64,000 bases of DNA from Zygnema cylindricum (taxonomy: Eukaryota > Streptophyta > Zygnematophyceae > Zygnematales > Zygnemataceae): assembly GCA_037447655.1 (NCBI GenBank), contig JBBHKE010002176.1:62001-126000 (forward strand), read 5' to 3'. This document shows positions 49,016 through 59,535 of this stretch, in pieces. Position numbers and translations under genes: made by a program. Each line of letters starts with the position of its first letter. The stretch's first letter is position 1. Below the pieces are notes generated by a model, which saw only the letters and a program-made list of their open reading frames with translations, did not search any database and was not told the origin of the DNA.

Positions 49016-51300
49016 TTAAAGGGGTGTACAGGGCACAGCAGGAGGAGGAGGAGGAGGAGGAGGAGGAGGAGGAGGAGGAGGAGGAGAATGAGGAGCTTGT
49101 TGTACTGGTTGAACAATCGGAATGACCGGAGTAGGAATAGAGGAAGTACTTGTGAAAGAGGAAAGATTAACATTTTCAAAAATTACATATTCTTGATTTT
49201 TGGCCTTTTTTTCAAAATCTGTCATGCAAAAAACATCAACCGATTGACTTTCTTCCTTAAACTGAATATTTTTACCAACCTGAAGAGTTTTCCTATCTTG
49301 GTTGTAAACTCTATAGCCTACTGACTCATCATCATAACCCATAAAAATTCTTGTGACATATTTTGGATGAAGCTTAGAAATAGGAAGATTATCCAAAATA
49401 AAACATTTACTACCAAAAACCTATAAGTGACTTACATTGGGTTTCTTTTCGATCCACATTTCATAAGTTGTCTTCCCTTTTACCACCTTAGTTTCTATTA
49501 TATTCCTAATATACGATGCACAAGAGAAAGCCTCACCCCGAAACTTGAAATCTATCCCTTTATCCAACATCATAGATTTTGCACTCTCCGTTAAAGTCCG
49601 GTTAAGTCTTTCGGATACTCCGTTTTGCTCCGGAGTATAGGGAACAGTAAACTGACGAGATATGCCGTGTTTCCTTAAATAATCCGAGAATACATTCGAA
49701 ATATATTCTTCCCCGTTGTCGGACCGAATAGAGAGAATCGGCTTCCCGTGAAGCTTTTCCGCCCACGTCTAGAAATGCTTGAAGTGAGTGAACACTTCAC
49801 TCTTCTCCTTCATGAAGTAAACTCTGTTGTACCGCGAGAAGTCATCTGTAAACGTAACTAGAAACCGGTTGTCACTAAGGGAAGGGACTTTAGACAGTCC
49901 CCAGACGTCTGAATGAAATATTTGCAGCAAATCCGTAGCCTGGTTATTCGCGGTTTGAGGTAGGGGCAGCTTGTGAAGCTTCCCTACAACACAACCATCA
50001 CATACGTGAGATTTTTTTTGCCCTAATATGACCCCATCTATCATTTTGTGTTTCACTATTTTATCAAGTTTTTCATGATGAACATGACCGAGCCTCTTAT
50101 GCCACAAAACATTTTCCAGAAGGACACTTGAGTATGCAAAGTCGATTTCATTAGCCAAGTCTATCCGGTACAACAAGTTTGGGCCTCTAGTTCCTACTAA
50201 GGCTACTCTCCCATCTTTGCTTAGTACCTTCTTCCCATTGTTTTGCAAAATTTCAAATCCTTTCATTTCAGCCACAGAAGAGGAACACAAATTTTTCTTA
50301 AACTTTGGAATATAGTGAATATCATGTAAGGTTCTCTTTACAATCTGACCATTGATGTCACATGCTAACTCCACGCTTCCCTTTGCGGTTGCTTCCACAC
50401 CGCTATCATCCTCGTAGTAGATTCGACGAGTCAGAATCAGAGTAAAGGTTTTGAAGTAAGCCCAGTTGCTGCACATGTGGGAGGAGCACCCGGAGTCCAT
50501 AATCCATCCATTCTCTCGAGGCCCATCCATGAGATCTTTTGCAAGGGCAAAGAACTCTTCATCTTCCGATTGCGGAAATCTGACCACATCATCTTTTTCT
50601 CCCAACGATTCGTCTTGTTGCGTCTCATCAAATGCAAGGAACGCCGCATTTTTCACCGACAATTTTGGTTCTGACCCATTTGAAGGTGGTTCCTCCGATC
50701 GCACCTTCCATCCCGCACGGTAAATTAATGTTTCACACGCTTTTATAAATGCTGGGCACAGGCGGAAAACATAACCTTGACCGAAGCAATAGACACACCT
50801 ATCATATTGCCTACAATTAGGATTAGGGGTGAAGTTCCTATTTTCGGAAAATCGAGCCGGCCTATATGTCTGAGCATTGTACGCTCCTGCTGATTTTCCA
50901 CCATTCAATGCTATCTGAGTTGCCTCTTCCTCTAGAAAGTAAGCTTCAGCTACATCTATATTCCATCTAGCCTTCTCTAACCTTTTCAATTGTTTCGCGG
51001 CTCCTTTATATTCATTAGGAAGCCCTCTCATTAAAAACATAGCTTGATGATAGGGAGGAAAATTCCCCACGGAACATGCATTTCTGACAGCAAAAGCTTC
51101 AAGCTATTACAATAAGAGTTTATATCACCCCCGGTATACTTATAATCCCAAATTTTCCCAGCAGTTATAACCTCATTCTGCTCACTAGCTAGGACATGAC
51201 TTTGAAAAGCCTTCCATATGTCAAATGCTTTAGAGATATCGTTATATGTTAATTCTTTACTAATACTAATTTGGGTTTTGGAAAAAAAAAAAAAACTCAT
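49016..51300 (-). mobile_element. Ty1/copia-type retrotransposon 4, truncated (gag-protease-integrase)
   Basis: Minus strand, reading right to left: gag, zinc knuckle, protease, GAG-pre-integrase, integrase core, then a poly-Pro linker at which it is cut (49016). RT, RNase H and both LTRs are missing. It is the least decayed copia coding region here and is closely related in sequence to element 1. Confidence 0.9.
49039..49086. repeat. (GGA)n trinucleotide repeat encoding poly-Pro
   Basis: Sixteen uninterrupted GGA units (CCT on the coding strand), encoding a proline run in the integrase C-terminal linker of copia element 4. Confidence 0.95.
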
Positions 51301-51309
51301 CGCAAACAT

Positions 51310-51800
51310 GCTTACACTAATGTAGGTACTCGCACAAATTTATGGAAATTGTACGGCGTCGCGTAATTTTTTCTTCCGTACATGTCAGACTAGTGTTTTT
51401 TAGTTAAGCGTCAGCGCCACACCTTAGAGCGTACACTTTTTGTTCAGTTGTAGGATCTATAGTTGGAAAGATTACGCAACGCCAGTTGTCGAAAAAGTTG
51501 GTCGCTTGTCCGCTATTCCGAAATAAATTACGTTAATAATGGTTATCAATTTTAATAATGTTGTTTTGAGTGGTTTTATTAGAGTTAGTTAACGGTGATA
51601 TGTGTCTTAACTCTAAAAAGGTTGTATTTTGATACGTCTTTGCGACTTGTGATTGGTGTTAGCGTTAATGTTATCATGTATTAGAGTAAAAGTTTATTCT
51701 AAATGGGTTCAAAATATACAGACTTCACAATTCAACCTCCTGATTCCACAGTCGGCGACGTATGTGCTTCATTACCGGCTAGGTTCCAACATTAGGCCAG
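51310..51800. other. Stretch without recognised features
   Basis: No gene, LTR end or repeat supported. Confidence 0.5.
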
Positions 51801-52085
51801 TTCCAGCGACGAGCAGTCTCGTAGCTGAATTGTATAAATTTGGCCCCACCATTCAACGATGAGAAAGTCTCGTCGCTGAATGAAGTATGTTGAGCTCTTC
51901 CATTTAGCAGTGAGGCTGTGTTGTTGCTAAAGGGTATAACTTCAGCTCCACCATTCAAAGATGAGAATGTGTCGTCGCTGAATGGTTTAACTACAGTATT
52001 ACCATACAGTGATGAGAATGTGGCGTAGATGAATGGTAGAAATACAGTATTACCATTCAGCGATGAGAATGTGTCATCACTTAAT
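51801..52085. repeat. 50-bp-period array of six hairpins
   Basis: Inverted repeats start at about 51803, 51851, 51901, 51953, 52003 and 52053, that is every 48-52 bp. Each has a stem related to CCATTCAGCGATGAG pairing with CGTCGCTGAATGG across 4-7 bp. Spacers share ACAGTATTACC in the last units. The stem sequence is the one seen in the cluster at 6024-6292. Confidence 0.8.
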
Positions 52086-52233
52086 GGTAGAACGACAATA
52101 TTACCATTTTTTAATGTTTTTTAGGGTTTACCAATGGTTTGGTTAGTATTTTGCTAAAGCAAGGAGGCCACCCATTATCCTTTTTGATGATTATAAACAA
52201 CTCGGACAATTATGGAGGCGATGCCTTCTACTA

Positions 52234-52310
52234 CAATGCCAATCGCTATTAGCGTATTGAACGTTGATTCGGTTCCCAAATTTTTTGACAAAAATCCTTA
52301 AATAACATTA
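52234..52310. mobile_element. Partial copy of the TA-flanked MITE family
   Basis: After TA (52232-52233), CAATGCCAATCGCTATTAGC, CCCAAATTTTTTGACA and CCTTAAATA follow in the same order as in the MITE at 14420. No clear right end was found. Confidence 0.5.
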
Positions 52311-52952
52311 ATATATTTTTTTCATTTAAGATATTTAGGGTTCTTTTCAAATTATCGTAAAAAACGAAAGTACATTGCGTTTTAAATAGTGTGGTGTAAG
52401 ATCTGTGTCAGACCGTACAAAATTGTACCTTCTATATGAAAAAGTACAATTGATTATTTATAGTAACCGCTCACGCATGAGAATGTCCGGTCTAAAAACA
52501 AGATGAAACCGGGTCGTAAAAAATCACGTTTACACATATTCGTCCAACAATCGCATGGTCCACCGTGTGAACGTGAAACATATTCGCATGTGAAAAGTCA
52601 TTTTTTCTCATTAAATGAACAAAACTCAATCAAATGTCGCGCCGTCGTATAACTGAGAACTCTGACATTTTGCGGTTTCAACTTCAACTAAGGTCCACAT
52701 AAGCAATTAGAGTAAATATTAATTCTATTTAATGCTTTCGGTTAATTTAGCAAACAAATTTATTCTATTACAGTGCCATTTGCCCCGTTTAGCATTAAGG
52801 TCTACTGTATGAGAGAGAGATAGAGAGGGAGAGTGAGAGTGAGAGAGAGAGAGAAAGAGAGAAAGAGAGAATGGGAGAACGAGACAAAGACAAAAGGAGA
52901 GGGAGAGAATCTCCATCTCTTGAAGTAAAATATTTGTCAAAACCCGATGCAG
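52311..52952. other. Stretch without a gene, with a GA-rich segment
   Basis: 52811-52870 is GAGAGA-rich. Exons upstream of the hydrolase exon at 52953 are expected on the left but none is recognised here; an acceptor GATGCAG is at 52952. Confidence 0.5.
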
Positions 52953-55900
52953 GGTTTGGTTGGAGTGACAAAGCTTTGGTTCAATATAGTGCGGGACTTT
53001 GGAGGGACCAGCTTCATGATTTTCTCCAGGAGGTCGTACAACGGCCAGCTGTCCTTGTGGGAAACAGGTAGGCAGAGAGAACAGATCCACACTATTTTTG
53101 TCGAAGGACTTTCCTCAATACGTCTTAGAGAGATTTGTCTGGGAGATCCACACTGATTTTGTCTAAGAAATGCTGACACACTTTCTTCAATTCTTCGGAA
53201 ATTTGTTAAGGAGATTTTTTTCAATCTTAGGTCTAAGCCTTGTGGGAAACAAGTATGCAGAGAGAAAAGACCCACACTATTTGTAATTCTCCGCACCGCA
53301 CTGGAGCATATGCGGTCAACAAAGTTAAAGCTTAGACTCACTTCAGTCCACGCTATTTTTGGTGACCACTCTATTTGTAAATTTTGTGACCATTCTATGT
53401 GTGAAGTGAATTAACAGTTGCTTCAGTCCACACTAATAATGGTGACCACTTGTTTGTAATTCTCTGGACGGTGTAGGACGCTATAAGGCTAAGAAGTAAT
53501 GATTATACTGACTTTAGTTCACACTAATAATGGTGACCACTTTGTTTGTGAAGCAAAACCAAAACAAACTTCACTTCACACTAATAACGGTGTTTGTAAT
53601 TCTCCGGACAGTGTAGGAGACTATGCAGTTAATGAAGTAAATTAGACGTCAGTCCACAATAATTGCAGTAAAACCTATACATACTTCACTCCACACTAAT
53701 AACGGTGTTTGGAATTCTCCGGACAGTGTAGGAGGCTATGCGGTCCTTTCAACCGCTTCTGCCCATCCCTCCTCTGTTCGAGGAGTTGTCCTTGTTAATG
53801 CCGCGGGACAGTTTGAAAAAGAGGGAAAAGAGGCAAAAGAGGGAAAAGAGGGAGAAGTCGAGGAGGGTTCTATGTTAGATGAAACTCCGGGAGTTGTTGG
53901 ACTGACAACAAACAAACAGTCGTGGACACAACGGTTCATGGAACCAGTGAAAAAGGCGGCAAAACGTGGACTTCTCTATTTGACTTTTTTGCAAGCAAAA
54001 CAACCGGCTAGGATAAGACAAGTGCTTCTCTCTGTAAGTTGTTTTTTTCTGGTGAAGTCGAGGTTTTGTGGTATGTGTAATGGAAAATCGGTTTATGTTT
54101 AGTAATGAAGTTTAAACACTCGTAAGAACTTTTATCGGCCGGTGTTTGGATTTTGTGAAGTTCGAGGAGAGAAAGGAACTTTCTCCATGTTTTTTTTGGT
54201 TCAATACTTGGAGGAATTTACTCCGGAGATTTTTTCAAAGTTATTTTTTTTAGCGTTACATCTGGCAGATCTATACGGGACTTTCGTATTTTTTGGGGCA
54301 TTGAAACATAAGACAAAAAACCAACATTGTCCATTGTTCAATTTTCCTTTTTTTTTCCATTGTTCTTTTTTCAATGTTTGAAACATAGAACTTTCAGAAT
54401 TTATGATATAACAAATGTTTTCTCTCCTTTGTCCCTCAATCTCTCTCCTTCACTCTATTTTTCCACTCTACCCACTTCACTCTCCACCATCTCTCCCACA
54501 ATCTCTCTTTCATTACTTTGTTACCTTTGCAATTAATCCATGTTGAGAGCGAGTGAGAGGGAGAGAGAGGGAGAGAGAGGAGGGGTGAGAGAAGGGGAGA
54601 ATACTGAAATATGCAAAAGGACAATGTATGTATCGAGGCCCTTTCTCTGGTACACTGCCTATCGCGATTAGTGTTAAACATTTTTCGGATACTTAAAAGC
54701 ACTTTTCCTCTTCTCAATTTTTTTTGTCGGCCACACTCCCTCCCTCCCCTCCCCTCTCCCCTCCCCCCTCCCACTTCTCCCCTCTCTCCTCGTCCCTCCT
54801 CCCTTCTCTCTCCTCTCTCTCATCCCTCCCCTTTTATCCCTCGTCACTCTCTCCTCTCTCTTTCTCTTGCTCTCTCTTATTTTAATTTGCAAAATCTTTT
54901 TTAATTCTACGGGTTTGGATTGTCATATTAAGTAAACTCTATCGCTGTTATTTTCACCCTACAGTTGTTACTTTGACAGGTATATCCGGATAATTCGAAT
55001 GTGGACGACCTCCTTGTTCAATCTATCGTAAAACCGTCCCAAGACCCAAATGCCGCGGAAGTTTATTTTCGGTATCGTTTTTCAAAACCTAAAAGCTATG
55101 TTCTATTTTATTTTTCCAATCTTTTTTATTTTCTGATTTTTTTACTATCCTTTTGTTCCTGGAAACTCTGAATCTCCTTTATTTCATTGCCCTGGGACAT
55201 GAATGGGTGCTTGTTTGCGGTTCCCTGTTTGGTCTACAGTTTAAATAAAGGATAGAGCAATTAGGGTTTTTTAGGGATTTTTGCAAGTTTCTGCGAGTTT
55301 CGGTGAAAGATTGGTTAGTTAAGTACCCAAGTTTTTTTTTGTTTTTCATCAGACAGACCTTAACTCAATCTTTCAAAGGTAATCGATGTCAATTTATCTC
55401 TGGTTGCTGCATTTTCTGTCACGGTTAAATACTATTTTGAGTGAAGAAAATGCAAGTTTCTGCTTTATCAAGAACCTGGGACCTTTTTATAACATACACT
55501 CTTGTATCGTTTATTAGAGTTAATCTTTTTTTTCGCCTCTTAAATCAACTTTTCTCGAATATTTCGCAGTTATCGAATTATTTTTTCGACTCTAGATCCT
55601 TACCTTCTGATTGCTGGTCTCCAGACAGAAATTGGACATGTGTGGTTAGAGAAAAGTTGATTTAAGTGGCGAAGAAACATTAACAGTAATAACGATAAGT
55701 AGGTATTGTCTTTTCCCAGTTTTTTTTTAGAGATTGAAAAGCTCATCTATTGAAAATGTGACGCAGACTTACGTCGGAAGTTTTGCTCGATCCTACAGCA
55801 CTTTCTATTAACAAACTTCTCGAGAAACTTTCGATACCGATGTTGCTCATATGGGGCGATCTCGACCCTTGGATGACTCCGGCAAAAGCGGATCGAATTT

Positions 55901-56013
55901 TGAAACTTTATCCTTCGGCATCTCGCGTTCGACTTGTGGCCGGACATTGTCCACATGATGAGTCACCGAAATTGGTAAATGAGGCACTTGAAGCATGGAT
56001 GTCCACACTATAG
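52953..56013 (+). CDS. Alpha/beta-fold hydrolase, plant type, C-terminal four exons
   Basis: Exons 52953-53067, 53727-54033, 54980-55071 and 55767-56013, all with AG/GT borders, join in frame to about 252 residues. Segments in order: GFGWSDKALVQY, VLVGNSVGGYAVL (nucleophile elbow; the Ser codon is split AG|T by the first intron), GVVLVNAAGQF, a lid with a KEGKEGKEGE-type Glu/Lys-rich insertion, LLYLTFLQAKQPARIRQVL, SIVKPSQDPNAAEVYFR, LIWGDLDPWM (acid Asp) and GHCPHDESP (His). The triad is complete. It resembles plastid-type alpha/beta hydrolases in the neighbourhood of pheophytinase, but the substrate is unknown. The N-terminal part with the oxyanion HG-type motif is not found to the left, so the gene is either 5' truncated or has a distant first exon. 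Confidence 0.82.
53056..53745 (+). repeat. Tandem copies of both splice junctions in hydrolase intron 1
   Basis: The exon 1/donor sequence CCTTGTGGGAAACAGGTAGGC is copied at 53238-53260 (GTGGGAAACAAGTATGCAG). The acceptor/exon 2 start AATTCTCCGGACAG|TGTAGG is copied near 53285, 53458 and 53600 before the true one at 53711-53732. Units are joined by CAGTCCACACTAATAATGGTG-type spacers. The whole intron is built of duplicated junction pieces. Confidence 0.8.
54034..54652 (+). other. Hydrolase intron 2, first part
   Basis: T-rich with CT-rich and GA-rich segments near 54420-54600; no exon recognised. Confidence 0.6.
54653..54736. mobile_element. Left arm of a TA-flanked MITE (solo arm)
   Basis: After TA (54651-54652), CACTGCCTATCGCGATTAGTG, then ACTTAAAAGCACTTTT and TTTTTTGTCGGCCACAC, parallel the left arm of the MITE at 58856. 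No right arm follows; CT-rich sequence replaces it. Confidence 0.55.
54737..54979. repeat. CT-rich low-complexity tract in hydrolase intron 2
   Basis: 54738-54880 is almost purely C and T (CCCTCCC, TCTCTCC), followed by ordinary intron sequence up to acceptor TTGACAG at 54979. Confidence 0.85.
55072..55496 (+). other. Hydrolase intron 3, first part
   Basis: T-rich intron sequence with no recognised features; the donor is TTTTCG|GTATCG. Confidence 0.6.
55497..55703. mobile_element. MITE with long inverted arms in hydrolase intron 3
   Basis: Left arm TATCGTTTATTAGAGTTAA..TTTCGCCTCTTAAATCAACTTTTCTC is mirrored by a right arm GAGAAAAGTTGATTTAAGTGGCGAA..TTAACAGTAATAACGATA. TA dinucleotides lie on both sides (55495-55496 and 55704-55705). 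About 207 bp, same family as 58856-59058 by arm sequence. Confidence 0.75.
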
Positions 56014-56345
56014 AATGGTTGTTCACAATATAGAGCAGTCGTCATCGCTAAAGAGTGGTTGTCAATACTTCAGGATGGTTATTCACAGTATAGTGTGGCT
56101 GTCAACTCTAAAAGATGGTTGTCAATACTATAGAGTGTCAACTATATATAGTGGTTGTCAATTCTATAGGATGGTTGTCAATACTATAGAGTGGTTATCA
56201 ACTATATAGTGTGGTTGTCAAGACTATATAATGGTTGTCCATATGGTAGAGGGATTGTCAACACTATAGAGTGGTTGTCAATACTTTAGAATTGTTGTCA
56301 ACACTATTGGATGGTCGTCCAAACTATAAAGTGAATTGTCAACAT
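56001..56345 (+). repeat. 20-21-bp minisatellite starting at the hydrolase stop codon
   Basis: About 16 imperfect units of ACTATAGAGTGGTTGTCAAT type. The first unit, CCACACTATAGAATGGTTG, contains the last codons (S-T-L) and the TAG stop of the hydrolase, so the array grows out of the end of the coding sequence into the 3' UTR. Confidence 0.85.
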
Positions 56346-56699
56346 TAATGAATGTGTATGATTTGTGTAAGTGTTTCAAGGTTGTATAGAGATATTTGGG
56401 AGTTATTCGGGAGTTCTTATGTAGGTAGGGAGGAAGGGATAGGAATATGTGCGAGAGTTTTGATTATAGAGTGACATGTTGTAATCGAAAAGTGTCTTAG
56501 GTTTTTTCAGGTTATTTGTATAATTTGTGTGTGTTTAGTTGTTGTATGGAAATTAGGATGGGACTTTGAGAGTGGAAAGACATGTAAAGATAGTTTGTTT
56601 AGTTTTAATTTGCGAGACAAAAAATAGGTTTATAAACCAGTTGTAAACCATTGGTAGTGTTACTGGTCGGTTTTTTTTTGTATCGTTGTCTTATGGTTT
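56346..56699. other. Stretch without recognised features
   Basis: Probable 3' UTR and intergenic DNA of the hydrolase. Confidence 0.5.
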
Positions 56700-56930
56700 G
56701 ACTTTTTTTGACTTGAAGTAATAGTTGGTCTTATTGCATACATTTTTTGGAGAGAGAGAATTTTCACCTTTGAGTTATGGTTTTTTGATAATGTTGATCA
56801 CGTTGACTTATTTTGACTTTTTTTGACTTGAAGTAATAGTTGGTCTTATTGCATACATTTTTTGGAGAGAGAGAATTTTCATCTTTGAGTTATGGTTTTT
56901 TGATAATGTTGATCACGTTGACTTATTTTG
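56700..56930. repeat. 115-bp tandem duplication
   Basis: Units 56700-56814 and 56815-56930 are virtually identical, including AAGTAATAGTTGGTC, GGAGAGAGAGAATTTTCA and GATCACGTTGACTTATTTTG. Confidence 0.9.
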
Positions 56931-57085
56931 ACTTTTGTTGACTTGCATTGACTTATGTTTATTTTTGCCTTATGTTGGCGTATATTACATTGACTTACAG
57001 TGACTTGCGTTGACTTGTGTTTATTTATGTCGAGTTATGTCGACTTGCGTTGACTTGCGTTGACTTATGTTGACTTATGTTGATC
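56926..57085. repeat. TTGACTTRYG minisatellite
   Basis: At least ten TTGACTT words (unit TTGACTTATG/TTGACTTGCG, about 10 bp) with diverged units between. Confidence 0.8.
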
Positions 57086-58855
57086 GCTGGTTTTTACATC
57101 ACTCGAGGATGGAAAGGTACTGTAAGGGCTCTCATCACTTTGGTTCCGGTCAAAACAATTTATTGTCCTCAAAAAGTAATGAATGTCTCTATGAAAACTT
57201 TGTACTTCACCGAATAGTTTAATTTTAGTATTCCTGTGGTTCTTTTTTTCCGCGTACGTAGAAAATAACTCTGTTCTCGAAAGCAGTTTGGGAACCTTTA
57301 GTTGTTTTTTGCACACACTTGTCACTAAACAATGGCAAAAGATAAAATTTGAGGTTCGTTGCGAGTCGAAGTTGGTATTATTGAAGTGGTTTATCGTTAA
57401 TTAGTTCCTTATTTTCTTATATACATATACATACATAAAACTTTCTCTATCTGTCCTTGTTCATTGTCCTGTTCTCACAAGATTTTCGGGGGAGTGCACA
57501 CTGGACCTTTATTAGAATTGAAAATAATGATTTGGTGTTGGTTTTGTTTTTCTTTTTCGGCTTTTAAACATAAACAAGAACTGGTTTTTCTTGACGCTTA
57601 TTTGGAGAGCAGTCCAAAAAAGTCAACGACATTGCTAAGACCTAAACTTATAACATTCTGGTAGACCACAATCTTAAAAAGATTTCTTAATGTAATAGGG
57701 ATTCATATCGTATGACTTCCCTCCTTCCTTATCCTATGACCCAATTAGAGCCATCCACGTCAGGCACTCCCTCCGTCTCTCTCGACCCCTTTGTCTCCTT
57801 CTATAATTTCCAATCTCCAGAGTTTTCCAACAAAGGCCGTGATGTATTTGTTAAGGTGCACTCCCACCTCTTCAAGTTTCTTTGCTTTTAGATATTCTCT
57901 TTTTTTTTTGTCTTTTTTTTTCTTTTTTTTTTCGCTCGGAAATAAAAAATGAGATTTTACAAAATGTTGTCGTTTAAAATCATCGGTCGTGGTTTCGATA
58001 ATTTTTTCTATTTTTGTTCTCGAATTGCTAGGAGGGATATTCCCTCATGAGTTTTGGACGTTCTTGCGGTTTCTCATTGGTGGGTGAAATTAAAGCCTAA
58101 GCCCTTTGGAGGAATTCGCTCGAAAAGTTTTGTCCTATTTAGTCGCCTCATTAATTGTGTTCACATATAATCATCTTTCCCACAAATCAATTCGAGGTAA
58201 CCATTCAAGCAGGTTGTTGCGTCATCATTTTCGACATTCAGGATTTGACGGATCTCAATTTACCATTTGGTTCTCTTTTACGAGGATGTGACGAATGGAT
58301 TTAACATAGTAATATAAACGAATAGGACACGGGCATTCCATTATAGGACTTTATGGTCGCGACTTTTTCTTGTTGTCCATACCTTTTCCATTTGTCTAAG
58401 TCTTCAAATTTCCCTAACTCTCACTTTTCCTTTTTCAATAAAGAGTGGTTTCGTCTCTCTTTCCAATGTAACACAGACTTGCTAGGGATCCATTCAACGA
58501 CCAATTAGGTACCTTCTCCTTCTCTCCCTTCCTTATTTTACGAGCTTCTAATGTAAAATTATCTCCCCTTCCTCGCGTACGCGTGTACCCTTCTTTTGTT
58601 GCACTTCTATACAAACCTACGGAGAAGGATTGAGCTATTCTTCATGATTTTCATGTCTAAGGGCCCTCTGACTTTTAAAATCTCCTCGTCTTATACAATA
58701 CACCCATGTCCCTAGAGTTGTGTAGACTTTGGTATAAGAAGCCCTTTAACTCCCTCTATCTCACATTTTTTCCTATCTGATGGACGACGTACCTAGGCAT
58801 CTCCTTCTCATGTTTTTTCTCTAGATTCTTGTCTTATCAACTTGTGGGAGTGCTA
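57086..58855. other. Long stretch without recognised gene
   Basis: T/C-rich DNA. No frame carries a motif I can place. It may include strongly decayed parts of the reverse-transcriptase element seen at 59540-59710. Confidence 0.45.
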
Positions 58856-59058
58856 CACCCCTCATCGTTATTAGTGTTAAAGTTTTTTTCACCACTTAAA
58901 ACTTTTTTTATTCTGTGCACACTTGTCGGATTGTCGATCAGATACCCCCAATAAGAAGGTGAGAATCTTGCCTTCGCATTAACAATTCGACAAGTGTGTA
59001 CAGAGAAAAGATGTTTTAAGTGGCGAAAAAACTTTAACGCTAATAATGACGAGCGATG
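58856..59058. mobile_element. MITE with ~70-bp inverted arms and TA target duplication (203 bp)
   Basis: Left arm CACCCCTCATCGTTATTAGTG..CACCACTTAAAAC..CTGTGCACACTTGTCGGA and right arm TCGACAAGTGTGTACAGAG..GTTTTAAGTGGCG..CGCTAATAATGACGAGCGATG are inverse complements with scattered mismatches. Flanked by TA at 58854-58855 and 59059-59060. No coding capacity. Confidence 0.85.
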
Positions 59059-59535
59059 TAGTGGAGCTTGTGAGACTAAGGCTTGTTGTTGGCGTTTTCT
59101 TTGAGGTGATGCGAAGGCCCTCCATGCTGAGCAAGAAGATCGTGGTTTTAGTATTTCATTTACAACCTGTACTCTACTTGTCGTCTTCGGATATCCCTTC
59201 TTATTGGCGTTTTGTTTATTTAGGTGTTATTTGTCACCTTTCTCGAGTGGTTAGGGCCCTGAAGTCGCTCACTTTTTCTCCTAGAGTCCAGACCTCCCAC
59301 GAGAGACTCCTCTGGTCCTTCGATAGCGTCCTTCGAGACTTCATCCTAAAGCTCCCATCTCTTTGTTCCCTTCCATCTATACATTTGAGCCTTTAGAGTG
59401 TCTCATTTTTTATTAGAATGCTCTCATTAAAGCATTTGACACTGGTTCCATCAAGCCACAGGTCCATCTCGTAGGGTTTACGAGTTTGTTGCAAAACCTT
59501 GCCTTAGAGTCAAGTTGCTCGGGGCTTTGGTAGAT
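59059..59535. other. Stretch of uncertain nature left of the RT fragment
   Basis: A 116-residue frame (59046-59396) starts inside the MITE and is not credible as a gene by itself. Its downstream part may be decayed sequence of the same retroelement. Confidence 0.35.

Larger units (their letters stand above)
49016..51309 (-). pseudogene. copia gag-protease-integrase (element 4)
   Basis: Gag N-terminus in 51309-51031, frame change, then one open 433-residue frame (51070-49769). It contains a knuckle CVYCFGQGYVFRLC (His replaced by Tyr), an intact protease WIMDSGCSSHMC, WHKRLGHVHHEKL, CDGCVVGKLHKLPLP (complete HHCC) and the integrase core with HSDVWG (first Asp). After a stop at 49769 the core continues with SDNGEEY (second Asp) and EQNGVSERLN (Glu) near 49740-49610, so all three catalytic residues survive across a broken frame. 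The C-terminal part is 49396-49016. Confidence 0.85.

Noticed and set aside
51801-52085. CRISPR-like array (regular period, palindromic repeats)
   Set aside because: The window is plant nuclear DNA, units are diverged hairpins without unique spacers, and no cas genes are present.
59046-59396. 116-residue protein-coding frame
   Set aside because: Its start lies inside a MITE arm and no motif is recognisable.
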